This document shows positions 11,214 to 21,545 of a stretch of 64,000 nucleotides of DNA, piece by piece. Every line of letters starts with the position of its first letter. Position 1 is the first letter of the stretch. This stretch comes from Garcia nutans (lineage: Eukaryota; Streptophyta; Magnoliopsida; Malpighiales; Euphorbiaceae). The translations under genes were made by a program, and so were the position numbers. The notes beneath the pieces are model-generated. The model was not told where the DNA came from. It was given only the letters and a program-made list of their open reading frames with translations, and ran no database searches. The stretch lies in the NCBI GenBank assembly GCA_947685225.1, contig CANTUV010000014.1:7936001-8000000 (forward strand), written 5' to 3'.

Positions 11214-12204
11214 TAAAGATAATTAGGACGTTCCTTCCAATCTTGTATCACCCAGATATGAATGGCGAGTCTCTTTTTCTAGGTATATAGCCAACGAAAT
11301 ATCAATGTGGGATATCTCATTTTTGAAGAATTCACTCGAACGATTTAACCAATGGTTATATTTTCAAATATAGAAGTCAGTCTATGATAATTCCCATTAA
11401 TTAAGTCTTAATCCATTAGGCCAACAAAAGGACAGCTTTTATGATATATTGGATCAAAACTAAATTAAAATATTTAACATAAATAGATTTTCCATTTGAA
11501 AAAATAACTAATAATTCATGCCATAAACAAGCCCAGGAATAATAATTCTAAGTATAAATTAGGCTCACAATTGATTTTTGGTATTCCATAATTGACCTAA
11601 AAAATTGTAAGCCCATGTAATTTGAAAAGGTAATTTTGGTTTCAAAGCCCGTTGTGAAAAATGAATTTTGGGCTTTATATTTGGCCCATGAGGTAGAAAA
11701 GAATTTTTGACTCATTTTAAAAGGTTTTCATGTCCAAAGACCTTCTTGAAAAAGAGTTTTAAAAATATATATATTTTTGGTCTTTTAGCTTAAAAGAAAA
11801 AAAAAATATTTTGAGCTTACAACATAGGTATGTCATATTAGAAAAAGAACAAACTAAATAAGTCATGGTTCAAACTAAGATATATCAATCATAGTCAAAT
11901 AACAAGCATTTGGGTAAAAACCTAAGGAAAGTAGCTACCCTAATTACATGAGCTTTAGTCTTTTGGGTTGAAAGGTTTAGGCTCCCGTAGCACGTATATA
12001 CCAAAAGGTATAAGGCTATGAGTGGTTATGTCATGCTTGATCTTCATACATTGAGTGAAAGTATGGTATCCCTAACACAACACAACACGAGTTACATGGG
12101 CGTTCTAACTCATGCACACAATATAATCTAAATGATGCAATGGACAATATTACAATAAGAAAAGAATAAAATAATATAAAGACAAACGGAATCAAGTTCT
12201 CTTA
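11214..12204 (-). other. 5' leader region of element A
   Basis: About 1 kb between gag and PBS with no credible gene. It aligns with the leaders of element B (18780-19520) and E (40720-41466), for example the TTTTGAGCTTACAA stretch near 11808, 19118 and 41074. Confidence 0.6.
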
Positions 12205-12222
12205 TCTCCAGTGGAGTCACCA
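12205..12222 (-). other. Primer-binding site of element A (tRNA-Arg type)
   Basis: Plus strand TCTCCAGTGGAGTCACCA resembles the 3' end of plant tRNA-Arg(ACG) including CCA (TCCCCAGTGGAGTCGCCA, recalled) with two mismatches. One base separates it from the LTR end at 12224. Confidence 0.8.
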
Positions 12223-12223
12223 C

Positions 12224-14003
12224 TGTGAGCAAAGATTTTCGCCCTCACTCTCATATAGAATGGTTTTTGCGATTTTTGCATTATTAGGCTTAGGGTCTTA
12301 AAGAACACAGGCCTAAACCTAGAGAAAAATAGAGTCGCTACCCGAACAGGCCAGGAAAAAAGAAAGGGATGGATGACTCGATTCCTAAGGAATCCCCAAC
12401 TTTCTAATTGGCTCGGAAAGTTGGATATGTATGAGGATGGTGAGAATGACCCAATACCCCCATAACACTCGGTTCATTGGAACCAGCTTCCTTTTTAGGT
12501 CTAAATATTATTGAATTCTTAAGTATTATAATATTGTCCATACTACATGCAATTAATAATAAAATTGATTCAATCATAAAATAAGATAAAACAGTACATC
12601 ACAAAATAACATGGGTACCCATCCTTAGATGGAAACATACTCTTATAATCTTTAAATGCTCATAAATAAAATAAATAAAATAGGAAAACAACCAAAAGGT
12701 GAAAACATGTCCCTTACAATTGTCTTAAAGTCTTTAAATGAATTACAATTACAAAAACTAAATAAACAAGGCATCCACACTGGATGAAAATATGCCTTTT
12801 ACAATTCTCTTTTAAAAATACATATAAATCTAAGAAAAAGAATAAAGCAAGAGAAAATTAATACAAAACATATGAAAATAATTGAATAAATAAAAAACAA
12901 ACAAACACATATTAATCTTACCCCATTAAGAAAATATAGTGTGCGACGACACAAGTCTCGCCTACAGCGGTTCCGCTAGCCGGTTAGCGGGCGGGGGTCA
13001 AGGCGGCAGCGCCCCTTACGGGGGATCAGGGATAGCATCTCCAAAAGGTAAATGCTTTACATGGTATGGTTTTGTTAGAAAATTAGGGTTTTTATCTAAA
13101 CTAGGGTTTTATATTTATACAAATTAGGATTTTTCCTAAATTAGGGTTTTATGTAGAATTTGGGGTTTAAAATATTAAATTAGGGTTTTATGCTTTTAAA
13201 AATAAGATTAGGGTTTTGATGTTTGAGAAATAGGATAAGGGTTTCTGAGAATTAGGATTTAAAACTTAGGATTGGGATGATTAAATTAGATGTTTGAAGC
13301 AAATCCTCAGCTACTGGATTTTTAAAACAATGTTTGAATAATTTAAGCTACGACGATTTTAGAATTAATGAAACAAGCTACTGGATATAAAGAAACTAAT
13401 ATGAAGACAGATAATTGAAGTTTAAATAAAGTACTAATATCATAATTGCATTTGTATATTCCACCAATATCAATTTATTGAATCCACTTTAATCTTGGTG
13501 GGATGAAGCAATCTGGAGATGGTGGAAACTCCTCCTTTGGTTGTTGTGTGGTTATTATCTTTATATTGTTTATGTGTGTTTCTTATCGCTTCCTCTTAGT
13601 TGATTGCTTAATTAAAATTATCGGTCTCCCTTAATTCTGTGTTAAACTTTGTTATTTATAGGCAAATAAGCCAAACCCTCACACTAATCCGAATCCATAC
13701 CAAATTAAATGACTAATGAGCACTTAGTGGTCGATGGCGAATTGGCATGCCCAATTCGCCCTAGGCAAGGCCTGTGGCGAATCAGGTTGTCGATTCATCG
13801 GGTCTGATCACGGTCAAATTAATATTATTATTTATTTTTTATTATTATATTTTATTATATTTTCTTTTTATTGTATTTTATTATATTTTTTTATTATATT
13901 TTTTATTATAATTAATAAAATAAATATTATAATTTTTTTATTATTTATTATTATATTATTATTTCTTGAGATTTGGGACTTGGTCCAAAATTAAGGGTCT
14001 ATA
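12224..14003 (-). repeat. 5' LTR of element A, carrying a GC-rich insert
   Basis: 1780 bp, TGTGAGC to GGGTCTATA (terminal CA mutated to TA). In minus orientation the TATA box is at 13652-13660, and an excellent palindrome lies upstream of it (arms 13736-13745 and 13751-13760, GGCGAATTGG/CCAATTCGCC). Telobox motifs occur at 13085-13220. It exceeds the partner LTR mainly through the foreign insert at about 12940-13062. Confidence 0.85.
12940..13062. other. GC-rich insertion of unknown origin in the element A LTR
   Basis: About 120 bp rich in G and C (for example AGCGGTTCCGCT, GGCGGCAGCGCCCC) sits in an otherwise AT-rich LTR and is absent from the partner LTR around 5165. No clear target duplication is seen. 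Composition and the small GC palindromes would suit organellar, for instance mitochondrial, DNA joined at a repaired break, but I cannot identify it. Confidence 0.6.
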
Positions 14004-14330
14004 ATAAATCTTTACTCCTTAAAATTCTTCTTCATCATGGTCAAATAATCATGGTATGACTTTAATTTCTTTTCTTTCAACTCCCACTCTCCATTTACTT
14101 GGGATACCACTAGCAATGAATCACCAATAACTTGCACCTTATCCACCTTCATAATCATCAAGGTTTCTAAACCAAAGATACACACTTCATACTCCACCAT
14201 GTTATTGGTTGTCCTGAACTTCAACTTCTTATCTAGAGGAATGAGCTCCCCTTCAGGTGATTCTAGTATCATCCCTAAACCTACTCCTTTTCTATTTACT
14301 ACTCCATCAAAATATATCTTCCATCATTGT
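14004..14330 (-). pseudogene. Second (archaeal-type) RNase H of element B, main part
   Basis: This domain follows the ordinary RNase H in Tat elements and is thought to help degrade the RNA template. The minus-strand frame includes ILESPEGELIPL, NNMVEYEVCIFGLE (acidic active-site region) and VIGDSLLVVSQV (second acidic site), then meets a TAA just before the element A insertion. The tail is at 4388-4452. 14004-14008 is the right copy of the ATAAA duplication. Confidence 0.85.
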
Positions 14331-14485
14331 ACCTCTATGGCCTCTAAATGTTCATTTGGAAATTTCAAAACCACTTTCTCACTATCTGACAATGGCTGTT
14401 GTGCTAGAAATTTTGCTACTACTCTACCTTTGATGGTTTTTCTGGCTACACATTCAATCTCAAATTCTTCTAAAATTATTAATCA

Positions 14486-14870
14486 TCAGCCATATTTCTC
14501 AATCAATGAGGGTGTCTCCCTTAAACATTTCATTGGATTCAACCTGGAAATCCCTTGCGCACTATATGATTGAAAGTAATGCTGCAACTTCTTAGAAGAC
14601 CAAACCACAGCTACACAAGTCTTTTCAATGATACTATACTTAATTTCATAATGTAAGAGCTTTCTACTCAAATAGTAAATTGTATGCTCAACCCCCGATT
14701 CATCTACTGGAGCTAGCATTGCTCCTATTGACTCTTCTTCTACTGCTAAGTATAGTAACAAAGGTCTGTCGGGTTTAAGTGGTTTCAAAATAGGTGGGTT
14801 CATCAAGTATTCTTTTATACGCTTAAAGGCCTTTTGACATTCTTCATTCCATTTGACTGGTTGTTTCTTC
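14486..14870 (-). pseudogene. RNase H domain of element B pol
   Basis: Minus-strand translation with RPLLLYLAVEEESIGAMLA, IYYLSRKLLHYEIKYS, EKTCVAVVWSSKKLQHYF and the start of the following linker matches the RNase H-like domain directly after the RT in plant gypsy elements. It follows the RT with one frame change near 14850-15040 and leads into the second RNase H. Confidence 0.85.
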
Positions 14871-15039
14871 TTAAGTAATTTAAAGATAGGTTCACAAATT
14901 ATGGTAAGCTTTATTATGAACCTACTAATGTACTGTAATCATCCAATGAACCCCATAACTTCTTTCTCTGTCTTAGGGGCTGGCATATCCCTGATTACCT
15001 TAACCTTGTCAGGGTCAATCTCAATGTCATTTGGGCCAA

Positions 15040-15777
15040 TCACATGCCCCAGAATTTGCCTGAAGTAACTCCAAACACACACTTCTTTGGATTCAACCTT
15101 AGGTTATACTTTACTGCCCTCTCAAAGAATACCTCTAGGTTTTGGAAATGCTGCTCTCTTGTATCCAATTTTACCATCATATCATCAACATAGACCTCAA
15201 CTTCCTTATGCATTATGTCATGAAACAAGGTGGTAGCCATCCTCTGGTAGGTTGCTCCAGCATTCTTTAACCTGAATAGCATCACCCTGTAACAAAATAT
15301 ATCCCATGTAGTGATGAAGGCAGTCTTAGCTTTATCTTCTTGGGCCATTAACACTTGATTATAACCAGAAAATTCATCTACGAATAAGTGTAGCACGTTA
15401 GAGGTTGCACTATCAATAAGGACATCTATATGGGGTAAAGGAAAGTCATCCTTAGGGGAAGCTTTGTTCAAGTCTCTATAGCCCACACAAACCCTAATTC
15501 TTCCATCTTTCTCTAGTACATGAACTATGTTGGCTAAACTATCTGGATAGTCTATCACTTCAATGAACTTTACTTGTATCTGCTTAGTGACTTCTACTTT
15601 GACAAACTCTGCCCATTTCAGCCTTAATCGTCTAAGCTTTTGCTTGATGAGTTTTATGTGAGTGTAAGTGGAAATCATGTGCTCGGCTATATCTCGATCA
15701 ATTCCAGGCATATCCTCATAAGACCAAGCAAAGGCTTCTTCATATTTTTTAAATATTTTTTTTAATCTCTCTCTCAT
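15040..15777 (-). pseudogene. Reverse transcriptase of element B
   Basis: An open stretch of 245 codons covering fingers and palm. It shows a DMPGIDRDIAEH N-terminal block, VCVGYRDLNKASPKDDFPLP, LFVDEFSGYNQVLMA (first catalytic Asp region), the VYVDDMM box (YVDD catalytic pair, about 15180) and the LRLNPKKCVFGVTSGKF thumb start. RT copies the packaged RNA from the tRNA-Arg primer. The frame is surprisingly intact compared with the rest of the element, though the ends are lost to frame changes. It overlaps the preceding G-patch frame at 15749-15777. Confidence 0.9.
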
Positions 15778-16495
15778 CAGGAGTGCGGTCGAATGCTATG
15801 CTAATATTTTTAGGATTATCAGTTGTTTCCAAATTTAATGATTGTGTATCAACAAAGTTAATATTAAAAATGCTCATGTGACCACTATTTGAATGTATGC
15901 AACCATCAAGAAAAACATCACACAAGTAAGCAAAATAAGACTTTATTGTATTCATTTTGCAAAAGAAAATATCATCATCCTCATACAGAGCAGACAAATT
16001 AAAATCAAAATTAGAATCAATATTAATGTTCTTATCATCATAAACTACAAGGTTCTCAAACTGTTCTTCTGTGAGAGCAGCAATTTTCTCTGGAGTCTTC
16101 TGAATCTTTAAAGTAGCTTCCTTTTTCTCTTCTGGGCTAGGTTCTTTTTCAGCTAGCAAGATAAGCTTTTTCTCCTTTTGTTCCACCAGTTCAGCAACTT
16201 CAACAAAGATCTCGAACCCAGGGATCATCTTTCCTATGAACATAATAGGCTTCGACTTTCCTCGTAGTGGTCCCAGCTCTGGTTCTTTGACAAATATTTC
16301 TTCAAGTGGAGGAAAACTCATCTTCTTATTCTTTTTCAGTGGAACACCTCCATTTGCTTCATCACACCCCAACCCTTTCTTAGAAGTTTGAGTCTTGAAA
16401 TTTGGGATCTCCGTTACACTTGCCTTCCTTTTTCCAAGGTCATTACCTGGTAGATAATTCATTTTCTTCATCATATCCAAAATTCTAGAACCCAT
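15749..16495 (-). pseudogene. G-patch-like linker between protease and RT of element B
   Basis: A 248-codon stretch beginning MGSRILDMMKKMNYLPGNDLG, followed by KKGLGCDE, the Gly-containing signature of G-patch-type segments found between protease and RT in some Tat/Ogre-like elements. G-patches are RNA-binding or helicase-partner modules elsewhere. The rest is acidic and Lys-rich with no recognisable domain. The start is taken at the first Met of the motif, but within the polyprotein it would be internal. Confidence 0.65.
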
Positions 16496-16660
16496 TATAT
16501 CATTATCAAAAATATCTACTTAAAAACCATTGAGAGGCCTCTCAATCATCAAAGCATTTACCAGTTTATTATCTTCACCCTCAATAACTATTGTCTCATC
16601 CCTATTTGGGAACTTGATTTTCTGATGGAGTGTAGAAGGAACTCCACTAAGAGGATGGAA

Positions 16661-17005
16661 TCAAGGTCGGCCCAATAATAATGCAAAGGTGACGAGTATA
16701 TTCGAGACTACAAACTCGACCATGGATTCAATTGGGCTAATCTTCACAACAACTTTGAAAGTTCCGTTAACATGCCTTTTAGTATTATCATAAGCCCTAA
16801 TTGTGATCTCGGTTGGGCTTAGATCTCGTGTTGACATAGCTAGCTTCTGCAAGATCTCAAGTAGATAGATATTTATGATGGATCCATCATCAACCATCAC
16901 ACATGGAATCCTTTTTCCTTTGATATCTACCTTGATAAAGAGTAGACGGATGTAATCTCTTCCCTCTTCTGGCAAGTCAATGTCCGAAAATGACACCATT
17001 CCCAC
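16661..17005 (-). pseudogene. Aspartic protease of element B
   Basis: Retropepsin-like domain that would cut the Gag-Pol polyprotein. The minus strand shows CVMVDDGSIINIYL (active-site D-x-G-S), an IRAYDNTKRHVNGTF flap region and the terminal FALLLGRP, matching the ILGRPW-type motif. It lies between gag and the G-patch segment, with frame changes on both sides. Confidence 0.85.
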
Positions 17006-17023
17006 ATCAACTTTGTTCTTCTT

Positions 17024-18760
17024 CTAGATATCTTTGCACTTCATCACTCCTTCAATTTTTATGAAATCAACCAACTCATTTGGTGTTGTAGAAGTGAAAA
17101 TTGGCATGCTAGCCAAAGCTTTGACCATAGTTTCATGGTTTTTCTTGGATGTAGCTAATAAGTCCCAGATGTTATCTCTTGCTTGGGTCCTTTTATATTG
17201 CTTAAGGACTATGTCATCTTCATCTTCCTTCACTTATTTTTTAGCATCCTTCCCCTTGTCAGCCTCCACTTCTTTTAGTGAAGGCCTTGCATAAGGCTTA
17301 CCAGAGCATGTGTTTATTACCTCATCCTCTTTGGGCTTGGACCAGGTCCACTCCTTCTTTGGTTTAGAATAATCATCACTGTTAGTTGAATCCTAAAACT
17401 CATTCATAATATAGTTGGCTACTTCCTTTTCAACCACAACTTGCTCCATCTTGCAAAGTACATCCTCTTCTTTAGTTGCTTTGTTACCTACATCTTGGAA
17501 AGAAGACAGAACAAACTTCTCATTCAAGCCTACTCTGATCATGAAAGTTACTGGTGGTGGTACTCTGTTGAACCTTGGCAGAGGATCGTCCTTTGTGCTA
17601 GGCTTGTTAGGTTCGAGCAACTTCCTACTATCAATGAAATTTTGGATCTCATACCTTAACCTTAAACATTTATCCTTCTCATGCCCTTGTATTTGGTTGA
17701 ATTGGAAAAATGCCTTAGCATCAAAGTTGGGTGGTAAGGGATTTGGCAATGGTTGGGAAGTTAAAAGTTGTAATAGTCCCTTCTTTTGTAACTTATTGAG
17801 GACCCAGGACAGTGGCTTTTCCAACTCTGAAAATTATCTCCTTCCTCCTTGACCAGTTGCATTAACATCAACTACCTTTTATGTGCTTCGATTACTAGAT
17901 TGATAATTCTCTTTCTCATTCATTCTTGCATAAAAATAGTTCTTCTCTCTTTTCTATTCTTCTATTTGCAAGCTAGCTTGATGGAGATCCTTAACATCTC
18001 TAATAACAGTATGGGACATCCTTTTGCAAAGATTAGGTAGCACCCCTCTCACAATCATCCTAATATGATATGATTCATTGGACCTTTTCTTGCGTAATGC
18101 AGCTTTGTTTCTCTATCTTTTCACGTAGTTAACAAAATTTTCATTTTGTTTCTACTTGATTGACTCAACTTTCATCAAAGTAACCTCCAACTCAACATTA
18201 TACCCATACTATTGGATGAAGACTTTGTATAGTGAATCCCAGTTCTTTTGAGTATTGTCCTCTAAGGTGTCGAACAAATTCTGCACAACATAATCCAACG
18301 AAAGCATGAAGTATCTTAGAGTTTTAGCCTTAGTTGCTCAGGCAGACTGTATAGCAATGATGTACTATTTCAAATGGAGATGAGGATTTCCAATTCCATC
18401 GAACTTGGCAAAGGAAGGCATCTTGAACTTGTACGGGACCTCCTCATCTTATTCAAACAACTTGTCCACCTCCGACATCTCTTCAATTTTTGGCTTCTTT
18501 TCAAACTTCTTCTCTAAATCAGTAATCATCTTCTCAGCATATGAAATTTTAGTCTTTTCCACTGTTAATCTTTCCACAACCTTTGGCTCTTTCTTCTTAT
18601 CTTAAGGGTCTTGGAAATACTGAGCCCGATCATCATCATCATCAACAACTTCTTTATTAATATCAAAGGCTACCTCGCCATCTTTAGCATTTCCTTTGTC
18701 CTTCTGCTTCTTAGTACTAGCAGATGCTTCAAAATTGTTCCCTAATAGTGTAGCCAATTG
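17024..18760 (-). pseudogene. gag of element B, degenerate
   Basis: Read right to left: an N-terminal acidic region (about 18620-18740), the gag core in broken frames (about 18060-18430), then an open 143-codon stretch (17393-17824) with KPLSWVLNKLQKKGLL, a knuckle-like region in which the first Cys is Phe (FFQFNQIQGHEKDKC) and RFNRVPPPVTF, and a linker (17024-17233) towards protease. It is about 60% identical by eye to the element A gag in the KPLSW to SSFQD part. Relative to A it lacks about 470 bp around 18765. Confidence 0.75.
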
Positions 18761-19521
18761 GGTTTATTGATTAAAACTAAATTAAAGGATTTATCATAAA
18801 TAGATTTCCTATTTGAAAAAAAAAATAACTAATGATTCATGCCACAAACAAGCCCATGATAAACAATTCTTGGTATAAACTAGACCTACAATTGATTTTT
18901 GGTATTATATAATTGACCTAAATAGTTGTAAGCACTTTTAAGAAAAAGTTATAATTTTAGATGAAGTGAAAATAATTTTGTTTCTAAGGTCATTGTAAAA
19001 GGTTTTTTTTAAAATAAATTTTGGGCTTCGTATTTGGACCATGAGGTAGAAAATAATTTTTAACCTCTTGAAAATTTTCAAAATATTTGTTTGATCATTT
19101 GTTCTTAAAGGAATAAAAATTATTTTGAGCTTACAATATAACTAGGTCATATTAGAAAAAAGAACAAACTAAAAAAGACATGGTTCAAACCAAGATATAT
19201 CAATTATAGTCAAACAATAAGCATTTGTGGTAAAAATCCTAAGAAAAGTAGCTAGGCCAATTACAGAAGCTTTAGTTTTTGGGTTGAAAAGTTTAGGCTC
19301 CCATAGCATGTATATACCAAAAGGTACAAGGCTATGAGTGGTTATACCATGTTTGATCTCCATACCTTGAGTGAAAGTATAGTATCCCTCACATAACACA
19401 ACACGGATTACACGGGCATCCTAACTCATACACACACAATGCAATCTAAATAATGCAATGGACAATATTATAATAAGAAAGAATGAAATAATATAAAGAT
19501 AAATAAAATCAACTTCTCTTA
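18761..19521 (-). other. 5' leader region of element B
   Basis: Non-coding leader between gag and PBS, homologous to 11450-12204 of A and 40720-41466 of E. Short open frames here have no family similarity. Confidence 0.6.
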
Positions 19522-19539
19522 TCCCCAGTGGAGTTGCCA
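19522..19539 (-). other. Primer-binding site of element B (tRNA-Arg type)
   Basis: Plus strand TCCCCAGTGGAGTTGCCA differs from the recalled tRNA-Arg(ACG) 3' end in one base. It is one base from the LTR start at 19541, as expected. Confidence 0.85.
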
Positions 19540-19540
19540 C

Positions 19541-21545
19541 TGTTAATAGAGATTTTCGCCCTCACTCCAATGTAGAATGATTCTTGCGACTTCAGCACTG
19601 TTAGGCTTAGAGTTTTAAAAACACGGGCCTAAACATAAAGAAAATGGAGTCCCCACCCTGGCCAAAAAAATAAAGGGGTGGATGACTCAATTCCTAAGGA
19701 CTCCCCACCCCCTAATGAGTTCAGAAATTGGGTACGTGTGGGGAAGGTGAGAATGACCCAGCACCCCCATAAGACCTAGTTCATTAGAACCGGCCTCCTT
19801 TTTAGGTCTAAATATTATTAAATTCTTAAATATTATAAAATAATCCATATTACATGTAATTATTAAAATAAGTATTCATTATATTGAAATCAGAAAGTTC
19901 AAATAAATAAATAAAATGGGCACCCATACAAGATGAAGACATGCCCTTACAACCATGTTCAATGTCCAAAACTAAATAAAATAAGACACCCACCATTTGG
20001 TGGAAACATGCCCTTTACAATAATGTCAAAATTTAAAGTAAATTAAATTGAATTAAACTTAACAAATGAGGTACCCACAAAGTGAAAACATACCTCTTAC
20101 ATCATTGAAACTAAAATAATCGACATTAAAATAATAAACCAAATAAATCAAACCATACAAAAAATTCACAATAATTAAAAATAAATCATCCATTAAAATA
20201 GAACTTCGATAAATCACTCATCACAAGCGTATAATAAATTAAACAATCAAAACTATGGTTTAAAGCATTAAATAAACAAGATTAGGGTTTTAAACTTGGA
20301 AATAGGGTTTTAGGTTGGAAATTAGAGTTTTGGGGTTTTAGAATTATGGCTAGGCATTTGGGGTTAGCTTTAAGCAAATTGGTTTTAAAATTATGGCTGC
20401 TAGATTAGGGTTATGAAATTTGGAAAATAATATTTTTTATGGATTAAAGATTATGAACATTAAAGATTTGAGGTTTTGGATTAGGTATGGAAATTAGGTT
20501 ACTGGATTAGCGCTTTAGGTTTTGGACTAAGTATTAAAGTTTAGGTTTTTAATAATTTTGGATTTAAGGTTTTGGCTTTGGGTTTGGAATTTAGAATTAA
20601 GGTTTTGCACATTAATGGCTAAGTGTTTAGGATTAGGGTTTTTATGGATTAGGGTTAAGGTAAATTAAGGTTTATATAAATTAGGGTTTAGGTAAATTAG
20701 GGTTTAGGTAAATTAGGGTTTATGTAAATTAAGGTTTAGATAAATTAGGGCTTAGGTGAATTAGGGTTTAAATAAATTAGGGTTTAGGTAAATTAGGGTT
20801 TAGGTGAATTAGGGTTAGGATTAGGGTTTTAGCTAAGGGCCAAGTTTTAATATTGGCTACTGTGATGAGCAAAATTATTTTGAAAAAATAAGCATTGTCA
20901 CTAGATTATTTGAATATTTTGCAAACTACTTCATGAGATAATAATAACGTAACTATTGTGATTTAAATGAATTAAACACAGGAAATAAACATTTTTTTTG
21001 CTCTACCATATTGAAAGAATTGAACCAAGCTTGACGTTTGCTACTGCTTGAATCAACCTAGTTCTTTAGTCGAGTTTTGGCAATTTGGCATTGGCCTAGA
21101 CACTACTTTGGTTGTGGTTATTGGCTCTTATTTTTCTTTTGTTTGCTTTGATCTTACTGTCTATTTGATTCTTGCTACTAACAGTCGATCCTTTATTTTA
21201 TCAATTATGTGCCTTTTTATTGAAGATATTAGGGCATCCTCCCAGTCTCTTTAAACTTCAAATAAACAAAACCTAAACAGCCTCGGAGAATCCAAGTGTG
21301 AAAATCGCGCACAATTAGGTTAATTCCAAGCCTGCTGAATTGGCTCTACCAATTTGGCACGAGCAATTGCTCATGTCGAATTGGCATGGGTCAATTTCAA
21401 ACGGTCCTACCGAATCACCTTTTAATCATATTATTCATAATAAAACTGAATCGACATGATCCAAATATTAAATAATTATAATTAGTTTTTTTTGGGCCTC
21501 AAATGAAAATCATATTTGAATCGGTGCCAAAGTTAAGGGTCTACA
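19541..21545 (-). repeat. 5' LTR of element B
   Basis: 2005 bp from TGTTAATAGAG to GGGTCTACA. It aligns with the LTRs of A and E at both ends. U3 carries GAATTGGC/GCCAATT-like motifs at 21335-21390. The middle holds an expanded telobox-like array (20620-20840). I found no convincing TATA box where A and E have theirs. Confidence 0.85.
20280..20840. repeat. Telobox-like array (about 14-bp units TAAATTAGGGTTTA)
   Basis: A dense run, strongest at 20620-20840, of units with AATTAGGGTTTA, i.e. TAAACCCTAATT on the element's coding strand. AAACCCTAA is the plant telobox. Less dense clusters occupy the equivalent part of LTRs A (5200-5400, 13080-13220) and E (35160-35370, 42170-42400). Confidence 0.75.

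Larger units (their letters stand above)
4453..14003 (-). mobile_element. Element A: gag-only, non-autonomous relative of element B
   Basis: A 9551-bp element bounded by LTRs at 4453-6103 and 12224-14003 with duplication ATAAA. Read on the minus strand it has a PBS (12205-12222), a leader, a decayed gag (9631-11170), about 3.5 kb of non-coding DNA and a polypurine tract (6104-6120). No protease, RT, RNase H or integrase is visible, so it must have depended on an autonomous partner. The gag resembles that of B (KPLSWVxNKLQKKGLL in both), and LTRs and PBS are of the same family, which makes a B-like element the plausible helper. By eye the first 170 bp of the two LTRs differ at roughly one base in ten, mostly transitions, so the insertion is not recent. 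Confidence 0.85.
1..21545 (-). mobile_element. Element B: Tat/Ogre-type Ty3/gypsy retrotransposon, 3' end outside window, split by element A
   Basis: Minus-strand element with, from right to left, 5' LTR (19541-21545), tRNA-Arg PBS, leader, gag, protease, G-patch, RT, RNase H, second (archaeal-type) RNase H, integrase, then two opposite-strand cargo genes. The dual RNase H places it in the Tat/Ogre lineage. The 3' LTR must lie left of position 1. Element A occupies 4453-14003 inside it. Coding parts carry many stops and frameshifts, so it is no longer autonomous. The right end abuts a DUF1985-type gene whose frame runs up to the LTR edge at 21546. That positions 1-2700 belong to B rather than to flanking DNA is inferred from the parallel layout in element C. 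Confidence 0.7.

Noticed and set aside
12939..13127. 62-codon frame over the GC-rich patch
   Set aside because: It spans the insert border into LTR sequence and shows no domain.
20280..20840. Interstitial telomere
   Set aside because: The units are AATTAGGGTTTA with AT spacers inside an LTR, not uninterrupted TTTAGGG repeats.
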